Below are positions 1 through 13,600 of a stretch of DNA of 64,000 nucleotides, piece after piece. The notes beneath the pieces were generated by a model. It ran no database searches. It was not told where the DNA came from and saw only the letters and a program-made list of their open reading frames with translations. Positions within the stretch are counted from its first letter, which is position 1. Every line of letters starts with the position of its first letter. Made by a program: the position numbers and the translations under genes. The DNA lies in assembly GCF_000003605.2 (NCBI RefSeq), contig NW_003140812.1, positions 1,205,981-1,269,980 on the forward strand, written 5' to 3'. The stretch is from Saccoglossus kowalevskii (Eukaryota > Hemichordata > Enteropneusta > Harrimaniidae).

Positions 1-3000
1 ATTATTTAATTAATTAGTTAAGATTCATACTAATGTCCCAATTGACTGGAAGTAGATGTAGTATCGATACATTCCCGGGGATGTGACAATAACATATATC
101 TGAATATCAAAAGTTAGATATAACTTTCCATGCAAATGATGATATTTATTGTATATTATAATAGTTTAAATAAAATATGTTCATTACAACAACAAAGACT
201 ATGTGATCGTTGCCGAATCTAATTTAATGACCCTTTTGTCTGTGCTGTGAAACCGCGGGGTTACTCAAGTGGATTTGGATGACGACATCTTCTCTGAGAT
301 GAAACACGCACAAATGAATTCTATATAAAATATTGATCTCTGTCTCAATATTTTATCTGAACTACAGACGTCTTAGCAATGTTTGCCTGGTGGCAACGAA
401 AGCGAAGGAGATCCACGCATTTTGGGTTTTATTTATTAAAACACTGTTAGTGTACTACAGATACAATGAGTAGTGTTTGGGAGCATATGGATCAATTGGT
501 AATCAATCCTGTATATGTTGCGTGTTGTTTTATTTTTAATATTCTTGCTGTATTTCATCGACACCAATGTTATACGCGCTGTATCAGACTTTCCGGCAGG
601 ATTGTGTCTCATATTGAATTTTGTCATAACATTATATTTCTGCAATTGCATCCAATTGCTTCAAATCCTTTGTTATACTCCACGTTTGAGCTGTTTTCGT
701 GTTTCTCGAAAAGTAATGGCAACTACCAAACTTATATAATATATATAATAATTCTATATGCGCACGATTTCTCGACTAACTATTAACAAGTCGCAATTAC
801 CTTGACATTTACATGTCACGTCATTAAAAATGAACATAATTATTTTGGTGACGATATTGATTTGATGGATGTTACTGGTTTGAAACTATTAACACGTCAT
901 TTATCAAGGATATTGTCTCTAAGACAGTTTGACAAATTTACATTGGATGATGGATGATTAACGTAACAGCTCAGTCTTACCATCCCGTAGATTACAAAAT
1001 AGTTACTGTAAAGTGACTGGGCGGGGTGAATTGTCAATAGATATATATATTAGATATATGGTGAGGTAAATCGTGACAAATATGATGAAATAAATCAATT
1101 GGTTCAGTAATGTAAATATTTCAAACTTTCGATCACATGCAACGTTCATAGTTAACCGTAGAAATCCACATTCTCTCGGTGTAATATACATGTTTCATTT
1201 GAATAGCAATTAAGTTTAATTTTATTTCCACATAAAACAAGTTCGGAATAACATAATCTCGAGAAACCTCCAGAGAGGGCGGAATTTTTCCTTACCAGTC
1301 TATAGTTATATTTCTTGAAGAGCCACATAATGTATTGTATAATCCCACGTAGTACGTCACATACCTTACTCCACGAGTACAAATGCGTCTTCGATTTGTG
1401 TAAATCATTAGAAGACATTGAAATCAATCTTCTCTCGGCTTTTTTCTGTGGTAAATACAGTGATGGGCTTCTGAAGTACTACACGACAATTCACGGGGGA
1501 AGATTTTCAATTTACAAGAAATAATACACTCATCCCTGATCGTGCCAAGAGTTTTAAATTCAAACAAATGTATACCATATGTGGCTGTACATTCGACTGT
1601 AGCTGATATTAATGAAGCGCCAGAGAAACAATATACACTAATGAGAAACTATCTGATTATAATAATTGTTTTTTTTTAACTGAAATCATATTTCAATATT
1701 CATAGAGAAGGATCGTGGCATTTTTGCAATAGATATTATTCATATACGAAGTGATCATATTGCAATCTGAATAAATTGTCTCGCTTGAAATAAGAGGCAG
1801 CTTCACCGATCGTGATTCTCATAGCGCGATTAACTCATCGAATCGTGTCGGGCAAATAATCTGACCCGCTTTTGATTTGCGGAGTTTATTTTCCAATTAT
1901 AACTGCATAAACTCCTGGTGTGACGGCATATAGTTATTGCATTACCATGGAAGAGCGTTATGTCTGCGGGGCTGTATGTAAATGTATATTTGATAGGAAC
2001 ATAAATACATGCATGTGTATTATATGTGATCTTTAAAAGGAAATAATGAGAAATAATCTAGTGAGTTGCCAATTATATAGTTAAACATATCTATCTGATA
2101 CAGTGTTTAATTTATTCTATCGTAATCACAATAACCGTACCCATTTTCATGAATATACACCGTAAGATGTCATGAGACATCGATGGTAATTTTTCTCGGT
2201 GTATTCGAATTTCGTATATGACTATTTAACCCACTGCACAGCTCCGGTGTTGGTAGATCACGGTAGTGGTTTACATAGTACTACGCACACATCTCGAGAA
2301 GTGCGTTAAATACCAAATCATATTAAATGAAAATGAAAAGCTTGCGTTGGATATTTTGAAAGTTATTGTCATTTATCGATATATTATTCTCCATTTGCGT
2401 ATTAAAACATGTCACTGTCAATCAACCTACTTTCCATTAATGGGTTCTCAGTCTTCATTGTATTTAGAAACAATGGTATACATTTGGTTAATGGTAGAAT
2501 ATAAATCACAAGTGATACATGGCAGCATTGCGCATGTCTCTTTGGTGCACTTCACAGGAAGTACAGTTAATGAAGATTACTTCCCGTCGATTAAGCTGAC
2601 CCACATGGGATTCTATTGTCATTGTTTTGTACTATCATCGTTATTGTGAAAAGCCGTAATAATATATTGATAATACACGTTGTAATAAATTCAGTAAGTG
2701 TTTGTGAATGTCGCTATAGTCTCGCAGGAGTAGTGTTGTTACTTTCGCATCTAGTACTCACAGATTTTTTTTAATGACGAGTCGATAAGAGTTGCCCATC
2801 CGCTTATGCTAAATGCATACACCAATTCAAAGAACCTACCCCTACCCCAAAAACAAACAATGACGCTGCGGAGGACTTCGCTGATACATACTAAACAGGT
2901 CAGTGTATTTGTGTATTCTAAATGCTACCACGTGCAATTGACCCCCTAGTTGAACAGAAAAAAGCGATGCATAGCGCGAAAACCGAGACGTCATGAGTGA

Positions 3001-5482
3001 AAAAGACCCGTATTTCGATAGTCTTTAAATGTTAAATAAATTAAGGGATTTTTTTATTCAGACATCTCATCATGACATAAACCTAAATTATACTTATACT
3101 CTAGGGTACATCAAATAATCAGGAAGCTCATTGCAAATATGTATGATAGCGAGTGCGCTTTATTGCGTGGTCGCGCATGCGCATCCCGTATCCACAGTGT
3201 GTATAGTTTTCAGTGCAATGCGATTTGAAGGCGTGAAATCCGTCTATTGCTGATACACAGTTACGTCTTGTCAAACTAACAATGAGCATAATAGTGACAG
3301 ATAAGTAATGGTTGTCATGTATGAATATACTAGTACATCAATTCATGCATCTTTCCACAACAATATACGATATACATCATTCAATGGATTCTCATTATTC
3401 GGAGTAGTTGCTCACAAAGATAATGCTAGATCGTCGTGTCCCGCTTGAGTTGTAAAACTAAAAAGAAGATATTACAGGCTTTGTATATATACCCGAGTAA
3501 CAAAAATGGTCGATTGAAGGTAATAAAGAAGAAAGCCGTATTGATCCTGAAATGAACATGGCGCTCACAATTGTTGGGGTCATATGAATGTACATTTATT
3601 TTTTTATCGCAACGTGATCGCAATTTCAACTTTAGTAAAAAATTAGCTTACACCACATGGATCAGTGCTAAATCTAAATTTGACTTACAGATAAATGTAG
3701 ATAAACATGATGTCTTAATATTAATTGTCTGTGGTACCCTTGATGAATTTCCACGGATTCAATACCAAAACCGAAATCACTGACCGATATTCATTCATTA
3801 AACGGATACAATTTTGTTGAAACATTTATCGGCAGGAACTGGTGTTTGACCGAGTTAGCATATCGCATTCCCGTAATGTCATTATGATTTGTAGATGGTT
3901 ACACAGCTCTGCCGTGCAATATTAAATAGACCATGTGTTATGCGCCAACGTTATATATATATATGTACCGTCAACACTTGCTATTTGCACATAAATAAGT
4001 CGGCAGATACAACAGTGACAGCCAATGTCAACATATTGTTTATCAAAATACTAGGTTCTCGATATATCTTGATTTCCGCCCGCATCTATGCATAATATAA
4101 ACTGAAAACTAAAGCTAAACGTGTATATTGTCCGGGATACTCACTATATTACTGCATATACGTGAATGAATACATTCTAAAATCTAAATTTCTAGGATAG
4201 CATCCACATATACCCGTTTACAAATGCGCAATTGTCATTCCATGTAAAATCGGTTAACTTAGTTGCTTATCTTCACGCTGAATAGATACAGACGGTATGG
4301 GTGACGACAAATAACTATCGACGTATTTTGTTATTGCATTTAAAACGATATCTGAATATACAGTCAGGGTCGTGGTTGTACACATCTGAAATGTATTCAG
4401 AGATAGCGATACTGTGACCCAGAAACATTGAGAGGAAACTCATCCATGCGAATAATAGATTGAAATGAAGTTTTGAACATGCCTCCCAGATCAATACATG
4501 AACACATGGGTTGTTTTATTTCAAATATCATAGAAATTCCGTGCAATATAAAAGAGAAATAGGTTTTGACATTTACAGCGGTATACTATATACTCAAAAT
4601 CTTAGTAATATAATAAGTGCATGCAAGCAGGGAGAACATTTTATGTCAAGAACGACAATCTCAAAAGCATCTATGCATTTTGCTAGTTTGACACTATATC
4701 TTTGGATGGTTCGAGCTTCCTAATATAAAGCCAAATATATGTGAATAAAAAGTCCAATTCTCCCAACCTCAACATATTCTTACACCGTAAGTTCGCTTTA
4801 CACATGCCTTGTAACTTATTCACGTCAGTTGTTTAAAGGCATATTGTATAATATTTGTTAGTCGGAAAACACAATACCAGAATGCTACACGAATATATTT
4901 TTCTGCATTTCCGAAATTGTATAGATGTCGTGAATTTCAGTGATTCGTTTCATTCATACGGACACTTGACCGAACTATAGCTCACATTGGTTTGTTACGG
5001 TTTACGGGTTTATTTTTTATTCATTTAAAAAAAATGACGTGTTTTCATTACCAATTCGTGCAAAATTATTTGCATCCTACTACGTGGCGAACCATTATCT
5101 CACAAACAGTATCTATCCAATCAGAACATGCATTTTCAGTTATGTGACAATTCCAACTGGGTCACGTCATCCGACATTTGAATACAATGATTACTTGGTG
5201 CACTTTAAACAATCGACTTGACTACTCTAGAAACTTACATCCATTTTAATTCAGATACTTTCTGCTACACCATTTATCGCGGGCTAGTTACGACACTAAT
5301 TTATTAAGTACGACCATATTTTCCAGTCGTAGTTAATTACACTGTATTGTGTTGCTTTGTATGGTTTTACATTCCATTGTATCATACACCATCGTATTTC
5401 TCTGTGCCTAGTTAAATGTATATATTGTACCGTTCGTACCCACTGTGTGTGTTATACCGTACGGTTTGGAATTGTTCACTAA
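1..5482. other. No gene recognised
   Basis: AT-rich DNA with no coding sequence I can support, apart from the promoter-like NRF-1 palindrome listed at 3173. The longest open frame (2266-2649, plus strand, 127 codons, no ATG at its start) has AT-biased codons and resembles no family I know. With stops about every 15 codons at this base composition, a few frames of that length are expected by chance in 64 kb. Confidence 0.6.
3173..3182. promoter_or_regulatory. NRF-1-type palindrome GCGCATGCGC
   Basis: A perfect ten-base GCGCATGCGC palindrome, the core of the metazoan NRF-1/EWG binding site usually found in promoters. About 100 bases downstream on the plus strand an ATG with A at -3 opens a seven-codon frame (MSIIVTD) that runs into GTAATG, so a first exon ending at a splice donor is conceivable. 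No following exon was found. From base composition this ten-mer would be expected far less than once in 64 kb, so it is probably not random. A gene could start in either direction, because the motif is symmetrical. Confidence 0.4.
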
Positions 5483-5700
5483 CGGTAAACCTGAGTGACA
5501 GCCCATTGACCTGTTTTGTGGTGGCCTTTCAATTACAAGTGTAGCAGAACTCCGTTAACTCTTAATATGGAGGGGTGGGAGATTAATTCCGTGACTGATT
5601 CCATGGCCTATCCTCTGGTCATATTTTCCATGACATTGCGGACACTCTGTTTTTTATGGGTCACTGTGCAATGTATAAATGTTTAATTAGAACTGATATT
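5483..5700 (+). repeat. Diverged interspersed repeat, copy A
   Basis: This stretch aligns in the same orientation with 6987-7218. Shared blocks, in order, are a TGACC..TTTTGT block, GTAGCARAACNCCGTNAAC, a GRTTAATTCC block, a TGGCC/TGGTC block, and a closing TTTAATT..GA block. Copies differ at roughly a third of positions with small gaps. A third, weaker match lies near 11640-11770. The family is unknown to me. No RNA polymerase III box or terminal inverted repeat is clear, so it could be a SINE, a non-autonomous transposon or a local duplication. Confidence 0.5.
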
Positions 5701-6986
5701 AAAATCGAAATTAAAAAAAAACGGTTTGCATTCGTTTTTATTGTTGTTGGCGTGGTCTTATTGACAAATCTTAGTAATCGCGTAACGTAAACATGCTGTT
5801 TAAGCATATTTGAGTAGCAAAATAATGAAAAGGTCACAAGCTACGACGTTTTTGTATATTTGTTCGGAAATTATTGAATAATAGTTTTGATGTAAGACAT
5901 CATTGATGACTATGGCAATGTATCTCATAATTTTGGTGGTTTTACACATCATTTTTTGAAATATATATTATGAATTATACCGTCTCAAATATATTATGTA
6001 TTTTAAGATGTCGACTAAAACATTTGTGTGATACAAAACCGCATTTATATGAGACGCCTTTTCCAATTTCCCCAACCTCAACTTTTTCTGCGCAAAGAAA
6101 TTTATCTCATACATGAAAAGTGGCAATTTGTCACGGACTGAGTAACGATCACGGTTTGAATTATTATGTTGCCAATGAAAGTCCAACCTAGTAAGTATAG
6201 TGATGTCTCCAAAACAACTATATTTCTTAATCACAACTACCGGTAAACGGCGTTCACACAGTGCGGTCGCTTATACAAAACAAAAAGGTTCTACGATTTG
6301 TTTTTGAATACGTTCACACGAACTACACGAACTACGATCACTGTATTTTTTAGCAGCAAAATAGATACGTGGATAAATAGGATATCAAATTCGTGATTCA
6401 ACAATTTGAGCATAGCTAATGTGTACTTTTTGGAGTGACTTTACCCCATCACCGCGAGGCCGCCTGCCAATAAATGCAACTTGAACGTGCCATTTGTTGT
6501 TTTGGAAGCACTTCTAGTGTTTGTATGCTGTGCGAAATAAGGGTAATATAAGGGCAATGAACACAGTACTGTCGATAATTGAATATAGTTTCCACTATAT
6601 TCTTAATTCAAATAAATATAGTTTGTTAATGTGAAATTGATGTGAACTGTAGAATTGAATTATTTGACAAAAAACTTTAAGCAAAATGGTTAATATGGTC
6701 TTCGGAAGAAGTTCAAAAACGGAGACTAATATTAATAATTCGTCGTCCGGACATCCTTTGTCCAGTGTCGTTTCTCGGAAATGCATTGACTGATGTCGTT
6801 TAAACTTGGAACAAAGACAATTCATGATATCATACGTAGTAGTGTTCAAATCTCTTAAATCATTGATAGGGACATTTTATTCCGGGGTTATTTACATCAA
6901 TGACAACGTAAAACTCCATATTCTTGTTCTATGTGGGTCTCATTCGACGTACAACGACGAGTTCCAAATACTGTGATACTTAAACT
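5701..6986. other. No gene recognised
   Basis: Spacer between the two repeat copies. A minus-strand frame of 84 codons at 6595-6849 lacks recognisable motifs and is best treated as chance. A short run near 6240-6345 repeats the words GTTCACAC and GAACTAC. Confidence 0.6.
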
Positions 6987-7218
6987 ACGTTAAATGCCAG
7001 ACCAATGACCTAAGACCTATTTTGTCAGATGTTTTACGCTTGTTTTTTTTTAATTATATTGTAGCAAAACACCGTGAACTTGCGCTGGCGCTGTGAGGTG
7101 TAAGGTTAATTCCAAGACTAGTTTGGGGTACCCTGTGGCCATCACTTTCTCGTGACCCCAGATCCGCCACACAGAGAAGTGCCTCGGGATAGTATGCATT
7201 TTTAATTGAGGCTGAGAC
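6987..7218 (+). repeat. Diverged interspersed repeat, copy B
   Basis: Second copy of the sequence at 5483-5700, same strand, about 1.5 kb downstream. It is richer in G+C in its centre (7080-7190) than its surroundings and carries an oligo-T run near 7045. Conserved blocks occur in the same order as in copy A, which argues for common ancestry rather than chance AT-rich similarity. Confidence 0.5.
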
Positions 7219-10200
7219 TAGAAGAAGCGGAAATACTTTTTCTACCCTTTTGCTGTATGCGTATCAGACATCAGACCAACAGATTAGCGTCGCCAGAAGA
7301 CATATAACTGGAAAGCTAAAATGTTTCATCGACAACCAATGCCAATGTTAATGCATGAAACGTAGCTATGTAAGTAAGGAATAGTATCAATTCAAATATT
7401 TAACGTTATTAAAATCACAGGCATCTAGGCGGGTACACCGCTAAGAACCCCTGCTCAAACCATCCACTTGCCGTCAATGTGACTTGATTACCCCAATTCG
7501 CTATGATAACAGACTCTCATACTGCAACCTTACGGACACGGATGTTGTTGATAATCGTTTTAATCATAAACGTAATAGTTAATAGTTTATTTTGTAGCGG
7601 CGTCGTTTGTTTACCCGTCGGGGGCTCTTATGAACCCGAATCATATGTAATTACTACGCTGAAATATCCCGCACCTTAATCGCTAGAAACGCAAATTTGT
7701 GTTTATAAATACCAAAGCTAATTTGCGATTGTTAGCAAAGTAGTCTCGTTACCGCAAATGAGGTATAATCACCGTAGATGAATGTTATCTTCTATGTTTC
7801 TTAGTGGCATGCCAGTATGTTTATCCCGACAAACAGATCGTTGATGAAATCTCCCACATTATTTGATTCACGTCGTTAAGGAGTTGCGAGATATAGACAG
7901 GGGTACTCTGAATAAATATCCAGCAGGCTCATAACAAATATGTACCTATTTACAGTTTTAGAAAAAAAATATCCAATAAACAAATATTTCATAATTATTC
8001 CTTTTTTTCGAAATATTATCCCTTATTGGTTAATGTCTGTTGTCGTAGAATAAGCGATCCCAAACGACTGGACGTTATAATGAAACATTGCTTCCAAAAC
8101 GAAGCAGCCTAATACATATATACTAAGTCGTTCAGAATTTAGCATTACATGGGTACTGGATTACACTGGACAGAAAAAAAATATTATGTATTCAAAATGA
8201 CTTCAACCATAAAAAATAAAAAAAAATAACAAACAGTTCTCTGCAATTGAGAGTATATGGTCAACAAATATGACGTATTGTTTAGCAATTCATAACCAAA
8301 TGTACGATTTGAATACGAAGTAGCTGTGTCGCGTATACGTCTATTCAACGTCTCGTACATTTCAAGATAAGACACGCGCTTCTTCAATAATCACTCTAAT
8401 TTTAACTAATCTGGAACATGAATACATCATTGTACATTAGTATTTTTTCTCGATTCGTCAATTTATTCATTTCACTTAAATCACGTATTAATTGTGGACT
8501 AGAAGACAACCGGTAGCTTTGTTCAAACAATACATACTACCTGTATCTGGAGGCACATTTTAGATCATGTGTTCGGCATCATTTCCGTGATTCAAACTCC
8601 GCTACAGACGTGTGTTTTCTTTTCACTGCTACGGTAGCTCTCTATAAGCCATAACTGAACGCCTCCGAGGTATATAGTGCGTATCGTATTTTACAGTAAC
8701 GTTAGCCAGAAGCAGTCGTGTTGAAGAATTAAAAAAAACAAGATTGAGAATCACGTTGTTCTTTACTTTAGGTATTTACCTTTATACTAATTTAAGCTCT
8801 CTGCCTGTCTCACTGTTTCAGTTTGAATGAACAGAATCCACATTCACACAGTGTGGTGTATTCAGAATAACGTGCTAAACGCAATATGAAGTAATGTAAA
8901 ATCGGGTATTTTCATCCACTGTGTACATTTGACGTGGGAATTACATGTGGATGTGTTGTGGTGCCTAACGCTCGTCTCATTCGGTTCGTTGTTGACTCGA
9001 AGCAAGCATTAACATCTGTTTGCAGTTTCATTTTCACCGCTAATCTTTTTACCAAGCATAATCCTACACTCAAGGTATGAAGTTGTAATTGCTTAATGAG
9101 TTGAATGTGGTATTTTTTCGACAGAAACACACATTTGAGTAAAACAGTAAATTCCAAAAAATCACGACATGCCAAAGTTGACCAGTTGATTTTGTTTTTC
9201 AACTGATGTGGTATAAAATTGTGCTATGCGCAGTGAAAAAGAGATCATTAAAACATTTCGGTTAAACGAACTTCACTTGCGGCATCTGACATTCAAGGTA
9301 AAGATACTGTTCAAGCAGGGTTCATAAATGTACATTAAACTGTAGGAGTCTAAGTCACGTGGTATAATTGAACCAATCAATGTGTGATCACTAACATAAC
9401 TGAATAAATCAATTGCAACATAAACTGATGGAATCAAAAGAGGGAATAAGAAGAGCTAAATGCTACGATCGGGTAACATGTTTTCGATTCAAGTCTGCTA
9501 ATCTCTCTGTGTATAGTAGCTTCCATATGTTGAATATTGGGGGTATCCAACAAGGTCGTGTTGTGTATGATTTCCCACCTAGCTTGAACTTACCTTTGAA
9601 TAAGCCTGGGGTTATAACGAATACAAATTGAACAATTACCGATAGGAATGAGTTCACGTTGTAGTCAAACGTTAATTTGGTAACAAGGTACGATGAAATA
9701 TTGGACATACGTATATAATGGTTTTGAGATTACACTAGTATATATAGCCAGGCATTATACCCAATATTTGGTACAACTATGATCTTCATGCAAACCTTAA
9801 TCATTGATTACACATCGTGAGTAACCTTTGTAACTAACAAAATATGACAAGACCAGTTCGTCAAATCATCATTACTTTACCAAAACATATCACGAAAGAC
9901 ATTTGGCCTTTAATATATCTTACGTGGCTAAATCAAATTATCCAGTGTTTTGGCTAGTTCCGGAGTTATAAATCCATCTAGGCATATTCAATGATCTAAA
10001 ATTGTTAGATCACGGTTTATTATGAGTGGAGAGGATTGCATTTGTATGACTTTACTTTAACCGCCAAAAACAGTATAGTATTTCAACACTCTTAATTTTG
10101 TTATATTGTGTTCGGAAAAAAAAAATCTACTCCCGTAAATGTGTATTGGATTTTGACGATTTGATAATGTAACCCTGATGTAATATATTATAATAAAATA

Positions 10201-10561
10201 AAACTATTCGAGTAGACCTCAAATCTAACAAAGATTCACAACAAACAGGAAACATTACTAATGTCACGTGTTTCTGTGCAGCTTCTACTTTTTCCATTTG
10301 GTCGTAATACTAACAATCTTCCGTGAATTAGCAAGCAATCCACAGTACAATGTCAAAAAGTCTGCCAACCAACATTCACTATTTAAAATTCGGTATAACC
10401 AAATCTTCACCCGCTGAGACAGCGCATCTCCAGAGGCAAGCATCATTTTCTCTGAATGAAACATCACGTATCATATTATAACATACGCTGAGTTACAAGG
10501 GTTCAGCGTACTGTCAAGCTCAATCTGTGCTAGTTATAAAATGAAGAGCGTGCAATGAATA
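7219..10561. other. No gene recognised
   Basis: No supported gene. A TATAAAA at 9212-9218 lies about 80 bases upstream of a possible splice donor (CAAG then GTAAAG, near 9297), which could mark an untranslated first exon but is weak. Two overlapping frames at 9413-9631 (plus) and 9463-9708 (minus) are each 70-80 codons long. Their mutual overlap, with no family match, leaves neither convincing. Confidence 0.5.
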
Positions 10562-10677
10562 ATGAAACAGATCATTCTATTCTGTGTTTTAACTCTTGTC
10601 AGAAGTGTTTCAGTTGCTGAATGTACAACGTGGGACATCAGGGAATATAACCAAGCTTGGTTTCATATAAATGACAG
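10562..10677 (+). CDS. Candidate first exon of a small secreted protein
   Basis: From ATG at 10562 the frame encodes 38 residues and two bases. It starts MKQIILFCVLTLVRSVSVA, a good signal peptide: Lys after Met, a hydrophobic core, and small residues at -3/-1 with likely cleavage before ECTTWD. The rest (WDIREYNQAWFHIND) is polar and aromatic. The coding stretch then meets GACAG followed by GTAGTA, an acceptable splice donor, with an in-frame stop if unspliced. A TATAAAA at 10535 lies too close to the ATG to serve this start, so the transcript would have to begin further upstream. The phase fits the candidate exon at 15080. I do not recognise the family. It could be a chance frame. Confidence 0.27.
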
Positions 10678-13600
10678 GTAGTATTATGAATGCATTTTAC
10701 TTATCTATACCTACCGTGTAATAGGCGATATTTGATGACGTGTGTTTTAAATACCGTCGGTATCCCTCTGTCAATGACTTATTTGAAATCAATATTGAGA
10801 ATTTATCATGATTAATAAATCATTGCGATTAAATATTTTTACAAACACGAAACATATTTTTGAGCAATTTTAAATTAATTACACTGACTGACTGACTGAC
10901 TGACTGACTAATATCGGCACTTTATGAGCAGAAGAAGGAAGCGGCCACTCAAAGAATGATCGAAATGAAATGATTTGGTTTATCGGTCACATGAAATTTT
11001 CACGATAGCCTGGAAAGAATAGTATTTCACATTTAGTGCGTACAATAAACCGGGTGACACGTTCAAATCAGTGCGTATTCCACATATCCACGTTTTCATA
11101 GTTTCTGATGATATTATGATTAAACATTGTTTCTGGCAAAACAAATGTTGATTTTTTCACTATTATTATCAATTATCTGTTGACAAATTCATGATCATTA
11201 ACTACAAACTGAGGCAAATTGTTGAATATTTACATAAATAACGATTCAAAGGTGTGATACGATGCTGTCAGCGCTCTCCTGTGTAATATTTATTCACACC
11301 TTTAAGGTGCTTGGTCGAGTCGGGTCGACGCTAGTTTCAAAATAAGGTTCATTAAAATGCTGGTAGTGTTTATTTAATCGTCGCCCGTGCCATAGGTGGT
11401 GACAAAAGACCCTAACCTGTTCAAAATAATTAATTATATACAGCCACATAGTCGAAATATTTATGTATTGATGTACGTGAGATTAGCGAATTTAAGTCTC
11501 GCATTACGCTAACATGAAGTGAATAAAATCTAGCAGATTGGGGTTGGTGAAGTTAGCGTGCCTACCTCGCATATGTTGTACTTATATTTCAAGCAGGATG
11601 TTCACTCAGTAAGTATTATGAGCACGAGTTTATTACACGTGTCATGCAGTAACAGTGACGTAAAGCCAAGTATTATTTGTTTGTGAGGTTACACCCCGTT
11701 GACCCTTAACCTCAGCAGAGTGGTAAATTCTTCCCCCAAAACACCTCGAATAATGCAGAAAATTATTCTTTTTGTGAAAACAATTGGAATGTTATCGCTA
11801 TATACCGATGTTTTTATGTATTCACCGATATATTAAATCACATTTTTAGATTTTGCCGTTGCGCAGAAATTCGTTTTCTGTACTGAGATCCCCTCTCCCC
11901 TACTGCTTGACGATTTAGGGTAATGACCGCTGATAAAAACCAGGCCACAATTTAGTTATAGAGTTGCCAATGTAGATACGTGTTGGGTTTGTAATCACAG
12001 CCGATATACTGGCTTCGGTGCATTTTCAGAAAACGGCGTTTCTGTACACAAATGAATAGAACGTTTAGTACACACACACAAACAACGATTTTAATGTAAG
12101 TGTCTAAGTGCCTATAATTTACAAATATATACATGGGATAAATGTGATATTAAAATTCGTGATAGGGTAATGTCGTATTTATTAAACTCTTGTAGTAATC
12201 AAACAACGAGCTGAGTTAGCCCGATTATTTGTGCCATTTAATCGTGCACACTATCGGACTTATAATTTGCAGTTTAATTCCTCGAAAAGAAAGAAATAGA
12301 TGGATATTGTGCAGATTACTGCCACTTACACAAATTGTTTGGTTTTCTGCGTCACAAACAGTCATGCGTACAAATTATACCCGTTAATGTAGATGGATAA
12401 TCTCCATTACTACACGTACAGAACATGTTATTTCCGGTCAGTGTTTCACCACAAGTACCAATGTACGTTCTATCACTCGAAAAATGTAGAATACGCCATG
12501 TTCACGATGTAAGCTGGACACATGGGAATGAATTTAAATTGAAGTGCAGATATACAATGCTATAATCTCATCATTCTCGTGCAAATAAAAACATATTTTA
12601 TTTAAATTAAAGCAACACAGTTCATATGTTTTTATCGCAATTTCTTGGTCTACAAACACAAAAGAATGTAGATCTGTATACGATGGATTCGATGTTAACA
12701 GTTTGAAATCACCTCGTAAAATTGTGATTCACACCGGTGAATGCAAGTACCACGCCATTTCCTCAAATTTCTTTAAGGTTTCAATCCAGAATGGTGATTC
12801 GCTTGATACTAATGGTGTCTTAAACTACACCGCACAATAAAAAGCTTTAGAAGTGTGTGATACTAAGGTATGTCCTGCAGCGGTGTACCTACTTTATTGT
12901 TAAGATACCTATAAAGAATACATTTATATTCTTGAAGCAAGAAAAAAAAGAACGCACTGTGGATAAGTCAGTACATCTACCAGGATTTTATTATTTGCCT
13001 TAAAGCTGTGAAGATAAATAATCCACAGCGTGCATCGAAATTATAATCTGGTGTTTGAAACCACTACTTGTGGCTACCATTTTAACGACGAACGATATAT
13101 AGAGTATTTGTGCATTGCAGACAAGATCTCATGTCGGTTAACGTGAAACGCATCTACGAAGTTAATTGGCACACATGAGCTGGTTTTATGAAAATCCATT
13201 GAGAAATGGGGCATTGGAAATCAAACAACTATAAGTATATCACGTGATATAAGATTCTTAAATAACAGCAGGATTTCTCGCAATATCATGATAACCTTTT
13301 TGAATAGGTTCTCTTAAATAAATACGTCAAACTTTGTCTGCTTGAGAAAGTTTTTACGGTATTAATTAAAACGAATACAATATTTGTTTTAATTGTATCT
13401 CTCATCATACAAGTTGATATAACTCTAAGATGTTTGTGTTCTTCCACAATTAAGCTACTTACTTTCGATAGATATTTGCAAAATTATTCCCGCCGGTGTA
13501 CATACTATACATGTGACATAAAATGTGCGGTGAAGCATCAAAGAAATAAGCAAAATGTTAACGGGAACCAGTCATGGTGAAAAACAATAGTAGTATTTCG

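Noticed and set aside
10535-10541. TATAAAA just before the candidate signal-peptide ATG
   Set aside because: It lies only 27 bases upstream of the ATG, so transcription from it would start at or after the ATG.
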